From NCBI GenBank assembly GCA_016280955.1, contig JAEEHV010000065.1, positions 29,951-93,950 on the forward strand: a stretch of 64,000 bases of DNA, read 5' to 3'. The notes under the pieces are model-generated. The model ran no database searches and was not told the DNA's origin. It saw only the letters and a list, made by a program, of their open reading frames with translations. A program made the position numbers and the translations under genes. The DNA comes from Candidatus Gastranaerophilales bacterium (lineage in GTDB: Bacteria; Cyanobacteriota; Vampirovibrionia; Gastranaerophilales; Gastranaerophilaceae). This document shows, piece after piece, positions 1 to 8,726 of this stretch (positions within the stretch are counted from its first letter, which is position 1; every line of letters begins with the position of its first letter).

Positions 1-473
1 TGTGCTTTGTTTATCTGTGCTTCAAAGTCATCAACAATTTTTTTCTGCGTTGTGCTGATTTGCTGTTTTTTCAGACTAAAGTTTTCTTTTTTCTTCTCTG
101 TTTTAATTCCTGTTAACTGATAAACGTCTTCATCATATTTACCTTCAGCAAATTCAAGTGCATCAAGGTATGATTTTTCACGCACACCGCTCATATTGTA
201 TGCACCTGCAACAGAAAATATGCTTCTTCCTTGCTGTAAGTATTGGGTATCATTTTTTGAAAGTTGGCCTTCATCAGTGCCTTCACTCCAAAGGACATAA
301 TCCTTTTGATTAAGAATTTCCTTGCCGTTTTCTTTTTTCCCGAGCATCATGCCGGCAATTTCATATTGTGTAAGCGGTCTGCCTTTTTGACGCTCAATAT
401 CACGGAGTTCTTTCATGTGAGCCATAGCCCAACGGTCTATACTCTGTCCTGTAACAGTTTTTGATACTGTCAT
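1..473 (-). CDS. hypothetical protein, 3' end cut by window edge
   Basis: An open minus-strand frame starts at the ATG complementary to 471-473 and stays open to base 1, so at least 157 codons are present and the C-terminus lies outside the window. An AAGGAG ribosome binding site sits about six bases upstream of the ATG. The visible protein is hydrophilic and lysine/glutamate-rich, with no signal peptide or membrane segment. It begins MTVSKTVTGQSIDRW and contains a segment around residues 35-55 that reads like a small folded domain (YEIAGMMLGKKENGKEI). I do not recognise the family. The codon use and good ribosome binding site make it a believable gene, but its function is unknown. Confidence 0.7.
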   Translation of the reverse strand, partial: MTVSKTVTGQSIDRWAMAHMKELRDIERQKGRPLTQYEIAGMMLGKKENGKEILNQKDYVLWSEGTDEGQLSKNDTQYLQQGRSIFSVAGAYNMSGVREKSYLDALEFAEGKYDEDVYQLTGIKTEKKKENFSLKKQQISTTQKKIVDDFEAQINKA

Positions 474-679
474 ACAATACTCCTTATCTATTATAAGATT
501 TGTTATTCTTAACTAATCATAATTCGTGTTATTGTTGCGTTTCAGGCTTATTTTGCACAAAATGCGCACAATTCACCCAAAACAATTTATATCCATGTTT
601 ACGGTTGTTTTTTAAAAAACTTTATAGCAAACCGTATTGTCGTTACAAAAATTTACAAAACCAAATCCGGTTCCGTTAA

Positions 680-1411
680 TTATGCTTCAAACTGCTGCGG
701 ATATTGCTGTTGAACACTTTGAGCTCTTGCAGCCATAGCCCCCAGACCGAGTGCAATTATGCCCATTACACCGGCAGTTATACCGCCATACTTGAATGCA
801 TTTTTCCAGTTAACGTTATTTTTTGTATTTTTAATTATTTTAAAGAATTTGTTATCTACTTCTTTCGGTTTCACAAATTTTTTCTTTTCACTATCCCAGC
901 AGAGTTTAACGGTATCTTTGATATTTTGTATTTCAGACTCGAAACTTGCTTCTATACGTTTAATCAGAGCATTTGCTTTTTCTTTTATATTATCTTTGTT
1001 AACAGTATTGCACATTGTATCTAATGTAATACCGTCACAGAGTGATGATGCATATTTCTTAAATTTTTTCATTAATTTTGTAAATTCTTCAGGAGTTGCA
1101 ACTTTTTTCAAACCTTTAAGAACTTCGCCTTTTTGTTTCAGAAACTCTTTGCCCTTTGCAACATAGTCTTTTTCAATCATTTTATCCAGAATTTTTCTTG
1201 CCAGAGAATCCGAAACATCACCGTTTTTTAATGCTTTTCTGTTCTTATAATAATCGACACCTGCTGTAATACCGGTACCTGCCGCAAAACCTAATGTTGC
1301 CATACCTAATGCTGTCGGAATAACGCTTGGTCTTTCCTGCTGCTGATACATAGGATAATTCTGATATGCCATATTTTGCTGCGGCATTACAGTTCCGTAT
1401 GAATTTGTCAT
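680..1411 (-). CDS. hypothetical two-pass membrane protein with Tyr/Gln-rich ends
   Basis: The 243-residue protein has two glycine/alanine-rich hydrophobic segments, near residues 30-52 and 208-230. They enclose a lysine-rich soluble middle of about 150 residues. Both termini are rich in Gln, Tyr and Pro (PQQNMAYQNYPMYQQQ at the start, QQQYPQQ near the end). This suggests a hairpin topology with a sizeable loop on one side of the membrane, but I do not recognise a family. A GGAG-type ribosome binding site lies just before the ATG. It is monocistronic, with AT-rich spacers on both sides. The coding frame is well supported; the function is unknown. Confidence 0.75.
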   Translation of the reverse strand: MTNSYGTVMPQQNMAYQNYPMYQQQERPSVIPTALGMATLGFAAGTGITAGVDYYKNRKALKNGDVSDSLARKILDKMIEKDYVAKGKEFLKQKGEVLKGLKKVATPEEFTKLMKKFKKYASSLCDGITLDTMCNTVNKDNIKEKANALIKRIEASFESEIQNIKDTVKLCWDSEKKKFVKPKEVDNKFFKIIKNTKNNVNWKNAFKYGGITAGVMGIIALGLGAMAARAQSVQQQYPQQFEA

Positions 1412-1526
1412 ATAAAACTCCGTACACTTTTTCTACACATATATATAAAGTTTACGTGAGCTGTGAAATTGTTATTTTTGAGGGAAAACTTAACATTTTG
1501 TAATATTTTATCCGGAGAGTAAACAA

Positions 1527-1757
1527 CTAGTTTACTGTCTTTAAATACTCGATTATATCAGCCGATTCATACATCTGAATATTTCTTTCCCTGTCTACAA
1601 GAAAAGGAACCTGACGTTTTCCGCCCAGTTTTATCAATGCTTCCTCGTTATTTTTTTGATTAATATCAATCTTATTACAGTTAATTCCGTTTTCTTCCAT
1701 AAAATTAAGAACTTTTTTACAATAAGGACAGGTTTCCATCATATACAAATCAAACAT
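1527..1757 (-). CDS. glutaredoxin-like thiol redox protein
   Basis: At 76 residues this is a typical minimal glutaredoxin/NrdH-like thioredoxin fold. The CPYC active site lies at residues 10-13 (MMETCPYCKK), the cis-proline region reads KRQVPFLVD near residues 48-56, and the C-terminal YESADIIEYL helix matches the glutathione-binding side of the family. It is predicted to reduce mixed disulfides in the cytoplasm using glutathione or a thioredoxin reductase. An AGGAGAT ribosome binding site precedes the ATG. No redox partner is adjacent; the flanking genes are hypothetical. Family assignment is firm, substrate unknown. Confidence 0.9.
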   Translation of the reverse strand: MFDLYMMETCPYCKKVLNFMEENGINCNKIDINQKNNEEALIKLGGKRQVPFLVDRERNIQMYESADIIEYLKTVN

Positions 1758-1829
1758 ATATATCTCCTTTTGTTTTTATCGTACTCTCCTTAAGTATAAC
1801 AACCATTCCCCAAACGATTATTTATAAGT

Positions 1830-2078
1830 TTAATCCTTTTTTACCGTAAGTTTATAAATCTGCTTTAACATACTAAACGGAGTCGTTATCGGAGATAACA
1901 CTATCTGTAAAACAATAAGTGTCTTTATTATGTCTTTACTTCCCGATAAATCAACCAGTTCATCAAGCATTGAATTAAATTCTTCATCACTTTTTGTTGT
2001 TAAAAGATAATGAAGTCTGCATATAGAATAAGTTAAGCAAATTGCAATATAACTGATAAGGATTTTTGTTTCTAACAT
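1830..2078 (-). CDS. small hypothetical membrane-associated protein
   Basis: The 82-residue protein has a hydrophobic N-terminal stretch (about residues 5-25, LISYIAICLTYSICRLHYLL), an acidic middle (SDEEFNSMLDELVDL), and a second moderately hydrophobic stretch near residues 54-72. It lies upstream of the glutaredoxin gene on the same strand but with its own spacer. No family is recognised. There is no strong ribosome binding site, so the assignment rests on the open frame, codon usage and plausible membrane topology. Confidence 0.5.
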   Translation of the reverse strand: MLETKILISYIAICLTYSICRLHYLLTTKSDEEFNSMLDELVDLSGSKDIIKTLIVLQIVLSPITTPFSMLKQIYKLTVKKD

Positions 2079-2179
2079 AGTAAAATTATACCATTTATTA
2101 ATAAATCTTCACAATACATCAATTTTTTTGAATCCAAATACTTTATTTATATGTAAGTTTATATATTTTCGGGGAATTA

Positions 2180-3493
2180 ATGGGAATACAAAACAAAATA
2201 TTATCAGGAATAGAATATGGTTTTTCCCGTCTGAAAAGTCAGATGAGAAAGGGGATTAACTATGACCATTATGAAGAATTTGTACTCTCTGCAAAAAATA
2301 AAATTGTCGGAAATATTCCTGACGATTTGAAAAAAATAATTATCTGTAATAATCCCCAAAGTAAAAAAGAAGCCATAATAACCGCACAAGATGCATACAC
2401 CGAAGCTGCCGTTGAACTCTCGGCAATAGAAAAATTCCAGAAACAGGCAATAAAAAGATTTACCCCAAATATAGAGAATGCACTGACTTTGCTTGAACAT
2501 AATGCAGCCAAAGATAATCTTTATTTTACTGACAAAATTTACACCGAAAAATTAGCCGAACTTACTCTTAAAGCCGAACAGAAAATGCTTGATAATCTCA
2601 GAACAATAATTCCTGACATCGGAAATATAAAAATAACTCACATAGGGCTCGGTTCGTACAGCAATGCTTTCAGATGTGAAATCTTTAACACAAACGGTGA
2701 AAAAATAATCAAAGACAAAGTAATAAAAACTTTCCACGAAGATTTGGATTTCGGTCCGGAATTATTTAAGCAAATGAATCATGTCTTATCAAAATTTAAG
2801 TCTAAAAAAATCGAACAATATTCAATCAAACAGGGACGAATTATACCTCGTGACAAAATAGAAGAACAAAAATTTGCGTTGAAAATGATTGCCGGATTAA
2901 ATCCTCAGACACCTGAAGCACTGACATATACAAAAACTCTGCACGGGAAATATGCGGAAGCTAATGCTGCAGAATATATTCGTCACATGTCCGGACACAG
3001 GCTGAAAGAAAAAGAAGGGCTGTTACTACCTGATATGGTAAATCTTAATGAACATGCATATTCCGTAATGCCGTATGTAGAAAAACAGGAAGAAACCATA
3101 TTCAGACAGCCGTTTAATTTTAAACGCATTGGACTGGAACATACCGATGCAAATTCAAACAACATGGTTAGCGGAGTATTAATTGATATAGGCGGACTTT
3201 ACAGGGTAATTGACAAAAATATCCTCGGAAAACTTATGCAGTCTGAAGGTTACAAATATACAACCGCCCTTAAAGAAGCCGCACAATCAAGCATAGTCGG
3301 AAACAAAACAGGCACCAAAATTTTAAAACAGATATATAACGCAAAACCGTCTGAAAGGCGGGAACTTATGGAAACAATTAGAACAGAAGCAAACAAATCA
3401 AAAAATGAACTTTATAAGAGGGATGTTTTAGCTGCACTGGAAGAAATAGAAAGAAAAAAACTTGTTCCTATAAAAAGAATATTTATTTCATAA
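2180..3493 (+). CDS. divergent protein-kinase-fold protein (unknown substrate)
   Basis: The 437-residue protein carries a recognisable set of kinase landmarks in the right order. A glycine-rich loop IGLGSYSNAF is at residues 155-164, a VIK lysine at 183, a candidate helix-C glutamate near 265, and a hinge-like MPYVEK at 297-302. A catalytic loop H-T-D-A-N-S-N-N occupies 321-328 (H321, D323, N328), followed by I-D-I-G-G with D336 in the metal-binding DFG position. The spacing from N328 to D336 is typical of protein or aminoglycoside kinases. The first 140 residues and the last 90 are helical and unfamiliar. All catalytic residues look present, so it may be active. The ATG at 2180 follows a GGGGAA sequence. 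The exact family and target are unknown. An aminoglycoside-phosphotransferase-like fold is the main alternative. Confidence 0.65.
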   Translation: MGIQNKILSGIEYGFSRLKSQMRKGINYDHYEEFVLSAKNKIVGNIPDDLKKIIICNNPQSKKEAIITAQDAYTEAAVELSAIEKFQKQAIKRFTPNIENALTLLEHNAAKDNLYFTDKIYTEKLAELTLKAEQKMLDNLRTIIPDIGNIKITHIGLGSYSNAFRCEIFNTNGEKIIKDKVIKTFHEDLDFGPELFKQMNHVLSKFKSKKIEQYSIKQGRIIPRDKIEEQKFALKMIAGLNPQTPEALTYTKTLHGKYAEANAAEYIRHMSGHRLKEKEGLLLPDMVNLNEHAYSVMPYVEKQEETIFRQPFNFKRIGLEHTDANSNNMVSGVLIDIGGLYRVIDKNILGKLMQSEGYKYTTALKEAAQSSIVGNKTGTKILKQIYNAKPSERRELMETIRTEANKSKNELYKRDVLAALEEIERKKLVPIKRIFIS

Positions 3494-3584
3494 CGGTGGC
3501 AAAAAATTTTTTTTTGGGTTTTACTATACATGTATGCATGTTTGCTACATAATATAGTTGTGTGTCAAAATTTAGGGATAAAAT

Positions 3585-5396
3585 ATGAAAATTTTACAAT
3601 TAAGTACATTAAAACAATCTTTAGGGAAAATTCATCTTAAAAATTTTGTTCATAACCCTTTAAAAACAAAGAATGAAAAATACATGCAAGAAGGCTACTA
3701 CAAAATCAGTGCAGCAATGAGCAGACCTGTTTCATACATTGTAGATTTGACAAAAGATGCTGATATGCAGCGCTTTATGTTTCTTGAAAGCATGAAAAAA
3801 CATTTAATACGTCCTGTTCAAAATATGTCGGGCCTAGAATCAGAATATGCTGCGAAAATATATTCAAAAGTCACTGAACCATTGGCTCAACACTTCAGTG
3901 TTGTTAAAAGAACAAATGATTCTCTTGAAACAGTATCCAAAATTTTTGATTTGGCTCATGATGAAAAAAGTTTAGATTTTGTTCAGAGTGTTCAGTATGA
4001 AGTTTTAGACGGTTCAGCAGATTCGGCAAAATTAATTATTGATATGTTAAGTTCAAAAAACAGAGCCGATTATATTGAAAATCTTGACCGTTACGTATCA
4101 TATCTTAAGCTTAACTCCAAAGATGCAGATGCAATTACAAAACTTGACCGATTAATACAAACCGGTAAATATAATCAAACTGAATATGATAATCGTTTAT
4201 CCGTTAAAAATTTGATGAAAAACCATGCAATAAAAACTTTTATGTCAGATAAAGCTGCAGATTTGGAAGGAAATTTTTCTCAGGATTCAGAACGTATTCT
4301 AAAATTACTTGTTACAAATTATACCAGAGACAAACAAGCAATACAGCCGGAAGTACAACAACAAATTATTGATATTTATAAAACCTCCGATGAAAAAAAT
4401 TCTGAATTAAGAACCGCAATTCTCAATCAATTCAAATACAGGAAACTGCAGGAACAGGAAAATTCTCTGGAAGAAATTAAACGTCTTTTTAATCGTATTG
4501 ATGAAAATGAAGATGTCCGTAAATTCATACAAAAAGTTATTTCTAAGGGAATGAAAGTCCATTCAGTTGCAGAATTAAACCATATTCTTGATATAACTCC
4601 GCTTAAAAAAGCTACAGTATTTTTTAATAATACAAAAAGAATAATTTCTATCTCTGCCGGCGAAGAAAGAGCAAAAGCACTAAAAGACGAGATTGAAAAT
4701 CCTTTCTTCGTTCCTCAGCACAAAATTAAACACACCGGCATATACAGCGGAGAGCCTAATCTTGGATTTATATCCAAAATGCTTAAAATGGTTGAAAATG
4801 AAATAAACAAATTCCGCTACAGACGAATGATAAAAAATCAAGTTATCAACACCACATTAACACCGGCTGCAGATATAAAAACAGATGGCAGCAAGATTAA
4901 ATTCCGCAGGCTAAAACCATCCACTATTGAATATAAAATAAGACTTTCTGAAGATGTTAATAATGTAATAAAAAACATGCTCAGTGCAAAAACTTATGAA
5001 AAACAATATGAAAACTACACACAAAACGCAACAGGAATGCGTTTAAAACTGCTTCCCGATATTTTTAGTGCAATCAGTAAAGAAGCAAGTGAAGCCAGAA
5101 AACAAGGAAAACCGGTATCCGTAAAAAGACAAAATGCTCTTGTCCTGTACAAAAAAATTAATGACAGAAATCGTAAAATGATACGATATATGCTTAAACA
5201 AACCAATAAAGACGGCTCAAAAACTTTCAGCCTGAAAAACATTATCAGAACAATCGACGAAATAGAAACAGAAATAGCTACAAGAAGAAAAGCAGATAAA
5301 AACTTTAAGTATTCTGATACAAAATTAATCTATGCAGGTAAATATGCATCTATGGTAAGTAAGTACGGTAAACTCGGAAGAAATAATCCGGGTTAG
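3585..5396 (+). CDS. large helical hypothetical protein
   Basis: The 603-residue protein is rich in lysine, glutamate, isoleucine and asparagine and looks almost entirely alpha-helical. It has no signal peptide, membrane segment or cysteine motif. Residues 50-330 resemble repeated helical hairpins, and the C-terminal part from about residue 400 is basic (KFRYRRMIKNQ, AISKEASEARKQGK). I recognise no catalytic motif. It lies downstream of the kinase-like gene with a 91-base AT-rich gap containing a long T run, so it may have its own promoter. A structural or host-interaction role is possible, but nothing in the sequence proves it. Confidence 0.75.
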   Translation: MKILQLSTLKQSLGKIHLKNFVHNPLKTKNEKYMQEGYYKISAAMSRPVSYIVDLTKDADMQRFMFLESMKKHLIRPVQNMSGLESEYAAKIYSKVTEPLAQHFSVVKRTNDSLETVSKIFDLAHDEKSLDFVQSVQYEVLDGSADSAKLIIDMLSSKNRADYIENLDRYVSYLKLNSKDADAITKLDRLIQTGKYNQTEYDNRLSVKNLMKNHAIKTFMSDKAADLEGNFSQDSERILKLLVTNYTRDKQAIQPEVQQQIIDIYKTSDEKNSELRTAILNQFKYRKLQEQENSLEEIKRLFNRIDENEDVRKFIQKVISKGMKVHSVAELNHILDITPLKKATVFFNNTKRIISISAGEERAKALKDEIENPFFVPQHKIKHTGIYSGEPNLGFISKMLKMVENEINKFRYRRMIKNQVINTTLTPAADIKTDGSKIKFRRLKPSTIEYKIRLSEDVNNVIKNMLSAKTYEKQYENYTQNATGMRLKLLPDIFSAISKEASEARKQGKPVSVKRQNALVLYKKINDRNRKMIRYMLKQTNKDGSKTFSLKNIIRTIDEIETEIATRRKADKNFKYSDTKLIYAGKYASMVSKYGKLGRNNPG

Positions 5397-5441
5397 AAAT
5401 ATCTGTGTTTGTGTTATTATGCATAAAAAGGGATATTTATC

Positions 5442-6071
5442 ATGTATACACTTGTTTATTCAATAAATGAAGAAAAACACCCAAAAACAGTCTATGTTAA
5501 TCTCACAAATGCCTGTACAAATTCCTGTATTTTTTGCCTGAGGGAACAAAAAGATGACGTGTGCGGTAAAGGAATGTGGCACGATGATAATTACACACTT
5601 AATGACATTATCGAACAATTTAAAATGTACGAACAATATGCTCAGGAAGTTGTTTTTTGCGGATATGGAGAACCTTTTCTGAAAAAAGATATGATGAAAA
5701 GTTTTTGTAAATATTTGAGGGCAAATTATCCGAATATAAAAATTCGTGTAAACACAAACGGACATGCAAATGCTATATATAAATCCAACATTCCGGCAGA
5801 GTTTAAAGGTTTGATTGATTCTGCTTCAATCAGCCTTAATGCTTCGTCAGAAAAAGAATATAATGATATCTGCAAACCAAAAGTCAATGATGCCTATAAA
5901 TCAATGCTTGATTTTGCATCAGAATGCGTGAAACAAAATATTGATACGACAATGAGTGTAGTTACAGGATTTGATGACTCTCATAACATTGATGTTGATA
6001 TGTGTAAAAACATTGCAGAAAAAATTGGTGCAAAATTCCGTAACAGAGAATTTATAACAAACGGATACTAA
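5442..6071 (+). CDS. small radical SAM protein, TatD-associated type
   Basis: The 209-residue protein has the radical SAM cluster motif C-x3-C-x2-C at Cys25, Cys29 and Cys32 (NACTNSCIFC). It also has the GGEP-like SAM-binding segment CGYGEPFLKK near residues 72-81 and a VNTNGHA strand near 105-111. It is short for a radical SAM enzyme, which usually has a longer barrel plus accessory domain. The size and the LTNxCTNxCxFC opening resemble the small radical SAM proteins described as TatD-family-associated. No tatD gene is visible nearby, and the neighbours are hypothetical genes and maf. The reaction is unknown. A ribosome binding site AAAGGGA is present about ten bases upstream. Confidence 0.8.
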   Translation: MYTLVYSINEEKHPKTVYVNLTNACTNSCIFCLREQKDDVCGKGMWHDDNYTLNDIIEQFKMYEQYAQEVVFCGYGEPFLKKDMMKSFCKYLRANYPNIKIRVNTNGHANAIYKSNIPAEFKGLIDSASISLNASSEKEYNDICKPKVNDAYKSMLDFASECVKQNIDTTMSVVTGFDDSHNIDVDMCKNIAEKIGAKFRNREFITNGY

Positions 6072-6090
6072 ATCAGTAAAGAGATTTGAT

Positions 6091-6648
6091 ATGAAGGTTC
6101 AAAATATACAGCAAACAACATTTTGTTCTAAAACACCAAAAACAAGATATATCACAAACAATATGCGCACAAGCATAGAATCCTTGTTGCTTCGTATGAA
6201 TAATCAAACCAAAAGAACCGTGGAAGGCGACCGATACCTCGCTACTGTTGTAAAAAGGCTGAGGCTAAAAAACGGAGTTATATTTGAAGATGAAAGAGAT
6301 TTAAAAAAGCCTGTACACTATTCAGAACAAATGCAGGGTTTTTCATCAATAACACTTGATAAAAAAACTTGGCTTGATATCAATAACAAAACCGGAGAAA
6401 TTATAGATTTTAACAAGCCTTTTTATAAACCTTGGAAATTTGTATACAAAAAAGCGGAAAAAGCTTTAATGGAAATGCGCGGACTATACGGTCTTGATGA
6501 AGTACAAAAAGAAAAACTGACTGTAAATGACGGACTTACTCCGGAAGGATACCGAGCCATAAAAAAAATGATTTTACAATTTGAAAAGCAAAGACTTGAA
6601 AAAGTAACAAAAGAATTAGAAAAGGAATTGGAAAATGAAAATCGATAG
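6091..6648 (+). CDS. hypothetical protein with N-terminal FxxK motif (paralogue 1)
   Basis: The 185-residue protein opens with MKVQNIQQTTFCSKTPKTRY, a polar unstructured N-terminus ending in a TTFCSKTPK motif with Phe11. The middle contains LDKKTWLDINNKTGEIIDF, and the C-terminus is a charged helix ending in a run of Glu/Lys. The next gene overlaps it by 14 bases and has the same plan (ISFESKTPK start; GKKNVLLIDTETGEILGY middle), so the two are diverged tandem copies. No family is recognised. The N-terminal motif recurs in two unrelated proteins of this window and is discussed in the findings. Confidence 0.7.
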   Translation: MKVQNIQQTTFCSKTPKTRYITNNMRTSIESLLLRMNNQTKRTVEGDRYLATVVKRLRLKNGVIFEDERDLKKPVHYSEQMQGFSSITLDKKTWLDINNKTGEIIDFNKPFYKPWKFVYKKAEKALMEMRGLYGLDEVQKEKLTVNDGLTPEGYRAIKKMILQFEKQRLEKVTKELEKELENENR

Positions 6649-7108
6649 CACAAGTTTAATCTCTTTTGAATCAAAAACACCTAAATTGAAAACTGTATCA
6701 TCTGATGCCCAAACAAAAGCAAAAACACTTCTCAAAATGATGAGCAGCGAAAATGTAATCAAAGAAAATGCAGACGGCACAAAATATACTGCAGATATTT
6801 TGTTAAGCATTTCAATCGATAAAGCAAAATTTACTGATGAAAAAATATTTCAGACAAAGACAGCCAAAACATTAATAAAGAATCCAACTTATACATTTAG
6901 GCTGGGAAAGAAAAATGTTTTGCTTATAGATACCGAAACCGGTGAAATTCTGGGTTACAGCCTGTCCTTTTTTAAAACATTATCAGGATTATTAAGTCAG
7001 TTTGAAAAAACTTTAAAATCAATGATTTATAATTTTGATAATGATTCAGTTGTTAAAAAACATTTCCTTCCGCTTGCCGGTTATACTAAAAAGGGTTTGA
7101 AGAATTAA
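6635..7108 (+). CDS. hypothetical protein with N-terminal FxxK motif (paralogue 2)
   Basis: The 157-residue protein begins inside the end of its paralogue, with a 14-base overlap and an AAAAGGAA ribosome binding site within the upstream coding sequence. This implies translational coupling. It shares the polar N-terminus with Phe11 (MKIDSTSLISFESKTPKLK), a Lys-Lys-x-x-(L)-(L)-D-x-x-T-G-E-I-(L/I) core, and an aromatic-rich helix (LSFFKTLSGLLSQFEKTLKSM) aligned with FYKPWKFVYKKAEKALMEM in the upstream gene. No catalytic motif or transmembrane segment is evident. Function unknown; the paralogy is seen directly in the sequence. Confidence 0.7.
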   Translation: MKIDSTSLISFESKTPKLKTVSSDAQTKAKTLLKMMSSENVIKENADGTKYTADILLSISIDKAKFTDEKIFQTKTAKTLIKNPTYTFRLGKKNVLLIDTETGEILGYSLSFFKTLSGLLSQFEKTLKSMIYNFDNDSVVKKHFLPLAGYTKKGLKN

Positions 7109-7136
7109 ACATAAGTGTATAAAAGAGGGCAGTTAA

Positions 7137-7709
7137 TTGGTTAAACTTATTTTAGCATCGAATTCACCAAGAAGAAAAAAAATTATCGAAAATATGGGAC
7201 TCAACTTTACGATAGTACCATCAGAATATGATGAAAAACTTGATTCTGATGAATTTTCGTATGACAAAATTGAGGATTTGGCAACACAAAAATGCCTTGA
7301 CGTGGTAAGAAGAGTTGATAAAAATTCTTTGGTACTTGCTGCAGACACGGTTGTAGTATTACACAATAAAATTCTTGGAAAACCACATACCAAGGAAAAC
7401 GCATTTTTAATGTTAAAAGAATTATCCGGTCAAACCCACATGGTAGTAACGTCTATCTGTGCAATAAATACTAATACTAACAGGGCAGTAACAATGTCTA
7501 CAACAAGCTATGTAAAATTTACGGAATGGTCTGATGAAATGATTAAGGACTATGTTGAACAATATAACCCGGTGGATAAAGCCGGCAGTTACGGAATACA
7601 GGAATTGCCGGACGGATACTTAGATAAATATGAGGGAAGTTTTGAAAATATTGTAGGTCTTTGCCCCGAATCAGTCAAAACCGTGCTTGAAAAACTTGGA
7701 TATTGTTAA
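7137..7709 (+). CDS. maf: Maf-like nucleoside triphosphate pyrophosphatase
   Basis: The 190-residue protein matches the Maf/HAM1-fold family. It shows the N-terminal ILASNSPRRKKI (residues 4-15), the DTVV segment near residue 69, a GKP loop (ILGKPHTKENA) and the DKAGSYGIQ motif near residues 147-155. Family members hydrolyse dTTP/UTP or modified nucleotides to monophosphate plus pyrophosphate and are thought to clean the nucleotide pool; some influence septum formation. The start is a TTG at 7137, chosen because it gives the conserved N-terminus and follows an AGAGGG ribosome binding site. It sits after the two paralogous hypotheticals with a 28-base gap and may be cotranscribed with them. 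Confidence 0.92.
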   Translation: MVKLILASNSPRRKKIIENMGLNFTIVPSEYDEKLDSDEFSYDKIEDLATQKCLDVVRRVDKNSLVLAADTVVVLHNKILGKPHTKENAFLMLKELSGQTHMVVTSICAINTNTNRAVTMSTTSYVKFTEWSDEMIKDYVEQYNPVDKAGSYGIQELPDGYLDKYEGSFENIVGLCPESVKTVLEKLGYC

Positions 7710-7952
7710 GAAATATATTTTTACATACTTCATTGCATTTTTATATCAGCATCATCAATTATTATAACAAAATTCATAAAAACCAATAACTTTATGTAAC
7801 CACAATACGTACATTGTTACAAGAATTTTGTCATACATTATTTAGAAAAATAATGAAAAATACGGATGTAATTATAAAATTTTAGGTAAGTATAAAACTG
7901 TTAGTCATAAACAGGTAAAAAATTTTAAAATATATTTTTTAATATATTTTCC

Positions 7953-7961
7953 TGTTATAAT
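7953..7961 (+). promoter_or_regulatory. extended -10 promoter of the recombinase gene
   Basis: TGTTATAAT is a full extended -10 element (TG-n-TATAAT) ending 16 bases before the recombinase ATG. The AGAAAGGAG ribosome binding site lies in between, giving a very short leader. No good -35 hexamer is seen, as expected for extended -10 promoters. The identical nine bases occur on the minus strand at 8727-8735, inside the putative invertible segment. Confidence 0.6.
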
Positions 7962-7977
7962 AAGAAAGGAGAACAAA

Positions 7978-8517
7978 ATGACGACAGTAGAGCCTATTAG
8001 AAGTATTGAAGACCTGAGAAAAGTCGAAAATATCCTATCAAAAAATAAAAGAAATTTATTATTTTTTACACTGGGTACCAATTGCGGGCTAAGAATTTCT
8101 GACATTTTATCCTTAAATGTGGGTGATGTCAGGAACAAAACACACATTCAGCTTGTTGAAAAAAAGACAGGAAAATTTAAAAAGTTTCCAATCAATGCAA
8201 AATTAAAACCGATGTTTGAGGATTTTACTAAAAATAAAAATCCTGATGAGCCGTTATTCATAACTATTTTTAAGCACAGGCTTGAAAGAGTGGCAGCATA
8301 CTATATTATCAAGAATGCTTGTGAAGAAGCCGGCATAGAGGAACGAGTCGGCACACATACTATGCGTAAAACATTTGGATATCACCATTATCAAAGGTTT
8401 AAGGATGTAGCAATGCTTCAAAAAATGTTCAACCACTCAAGCCCGCAAATTACACTGAGATACATTGGGATAGAACAAGACCAAATAGATGAAAGTTATT
8501 CAAATTTTATATTATAG
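7978..8517 (+). CDS. catalytic-domain-only tyrosine recombinase (FimB/FimE-size)
   Basis: The 179-residue protein consists of just the catalytic domain of the tyrosine recombinase family, without the N-terminal SAM-like core-binding domain of phage integrases. All expected residues can be placed: Arg39 (CGLRISD), Lys63 or Lys66 in the beta-hairpin (EKKTGKFKK), His127 and Arg130 (HTMRKTFG), His153 (FNHSS) and nucleophile Tyr162 (LRYIG). Its size matches FimB/FimE-like inversion recombinases rather than phage integrases. It has its own extended -10 promoter and a strong AAAGGAG ribosome binding site. Directly downstream lies a pair of near-palindromic repeats with inverted cores, the obvious candidate target, followed by a polysaccharide operon. 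Recombinase identity is firm. The inversion role is inferred from context. Confidence 0.9.
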   Translation: MTTVEPIRSIEDLRKVENILSKNKRNLLFFTLGTNCGLRISDILSLNVGDVRNKTHIQLVEKKTGKFKKFPINAKLKPMFEDFTKNKNPDEPLFITIFKHRLERVAAYYIIKNACEEAGIEERVGTHTMRKTFGYHHYQRFKDVAMLQKMFNHSSPQITLRYIGIEQDQIDESYSNFIL

Positions 8518-8664
8518 CCAAGGGGAGACACTAATTATATTCCTTGCAACATCTCCTGCATAATATAATGAATTTATTCATTATTAAAATTCAACAAATT
8601 TTTTATTTTAACATTTAAGTTAATTTAAATTAAGCAAATTTATTAAAATATGCTTTAAAAAAAT

Positions 8665-8705
8665 ATTATAAATCTCTTTATTCTTTATACAAAAAGTTAA
8701 GAGAT
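8665..8705. repeat. putative recombination site 1 (left repeat of invertible segment)
   Basis: This site is an imperfect palindrome: CTCTTTATTCTTT on the left and AAAAAGTTAAGAG on the right around the centre ATAC (8674-8703). Its right part (8686-8705), read on the minus strand, matches 8833-8852 at 19 of 20 bases. Its left part ATTATAAATCTCTTTA (8665-8680) is repeated directly at 8826-8841. Because the outer arms are palindromic, orientation is set by the central bases, and these are inverted between the two sites (ATAC here, GTAT there). This matches the layout of tyrosine recombinase inversion sites. Confidence 0.6.
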
Positions 8706-8726
8706 AAAATTCATTTACCTAAGCTA

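Noticed and set aside
704..1166. Two long plus-strand frames opposite the two-pass membrane protein
   Set aside because: They are antisense frames with Phe/Leu-rich composition mirroring Lys/Glu codons; the minus-strand gene has the ribosome binding site.
8568..8590. Palindrome near AATGAATTTATTCATT as a terminator of the recombinase gene
   Set aside because: The stem is purely AT with almost no loop and no following T run, which is common by chance in this AT-rich spacer.
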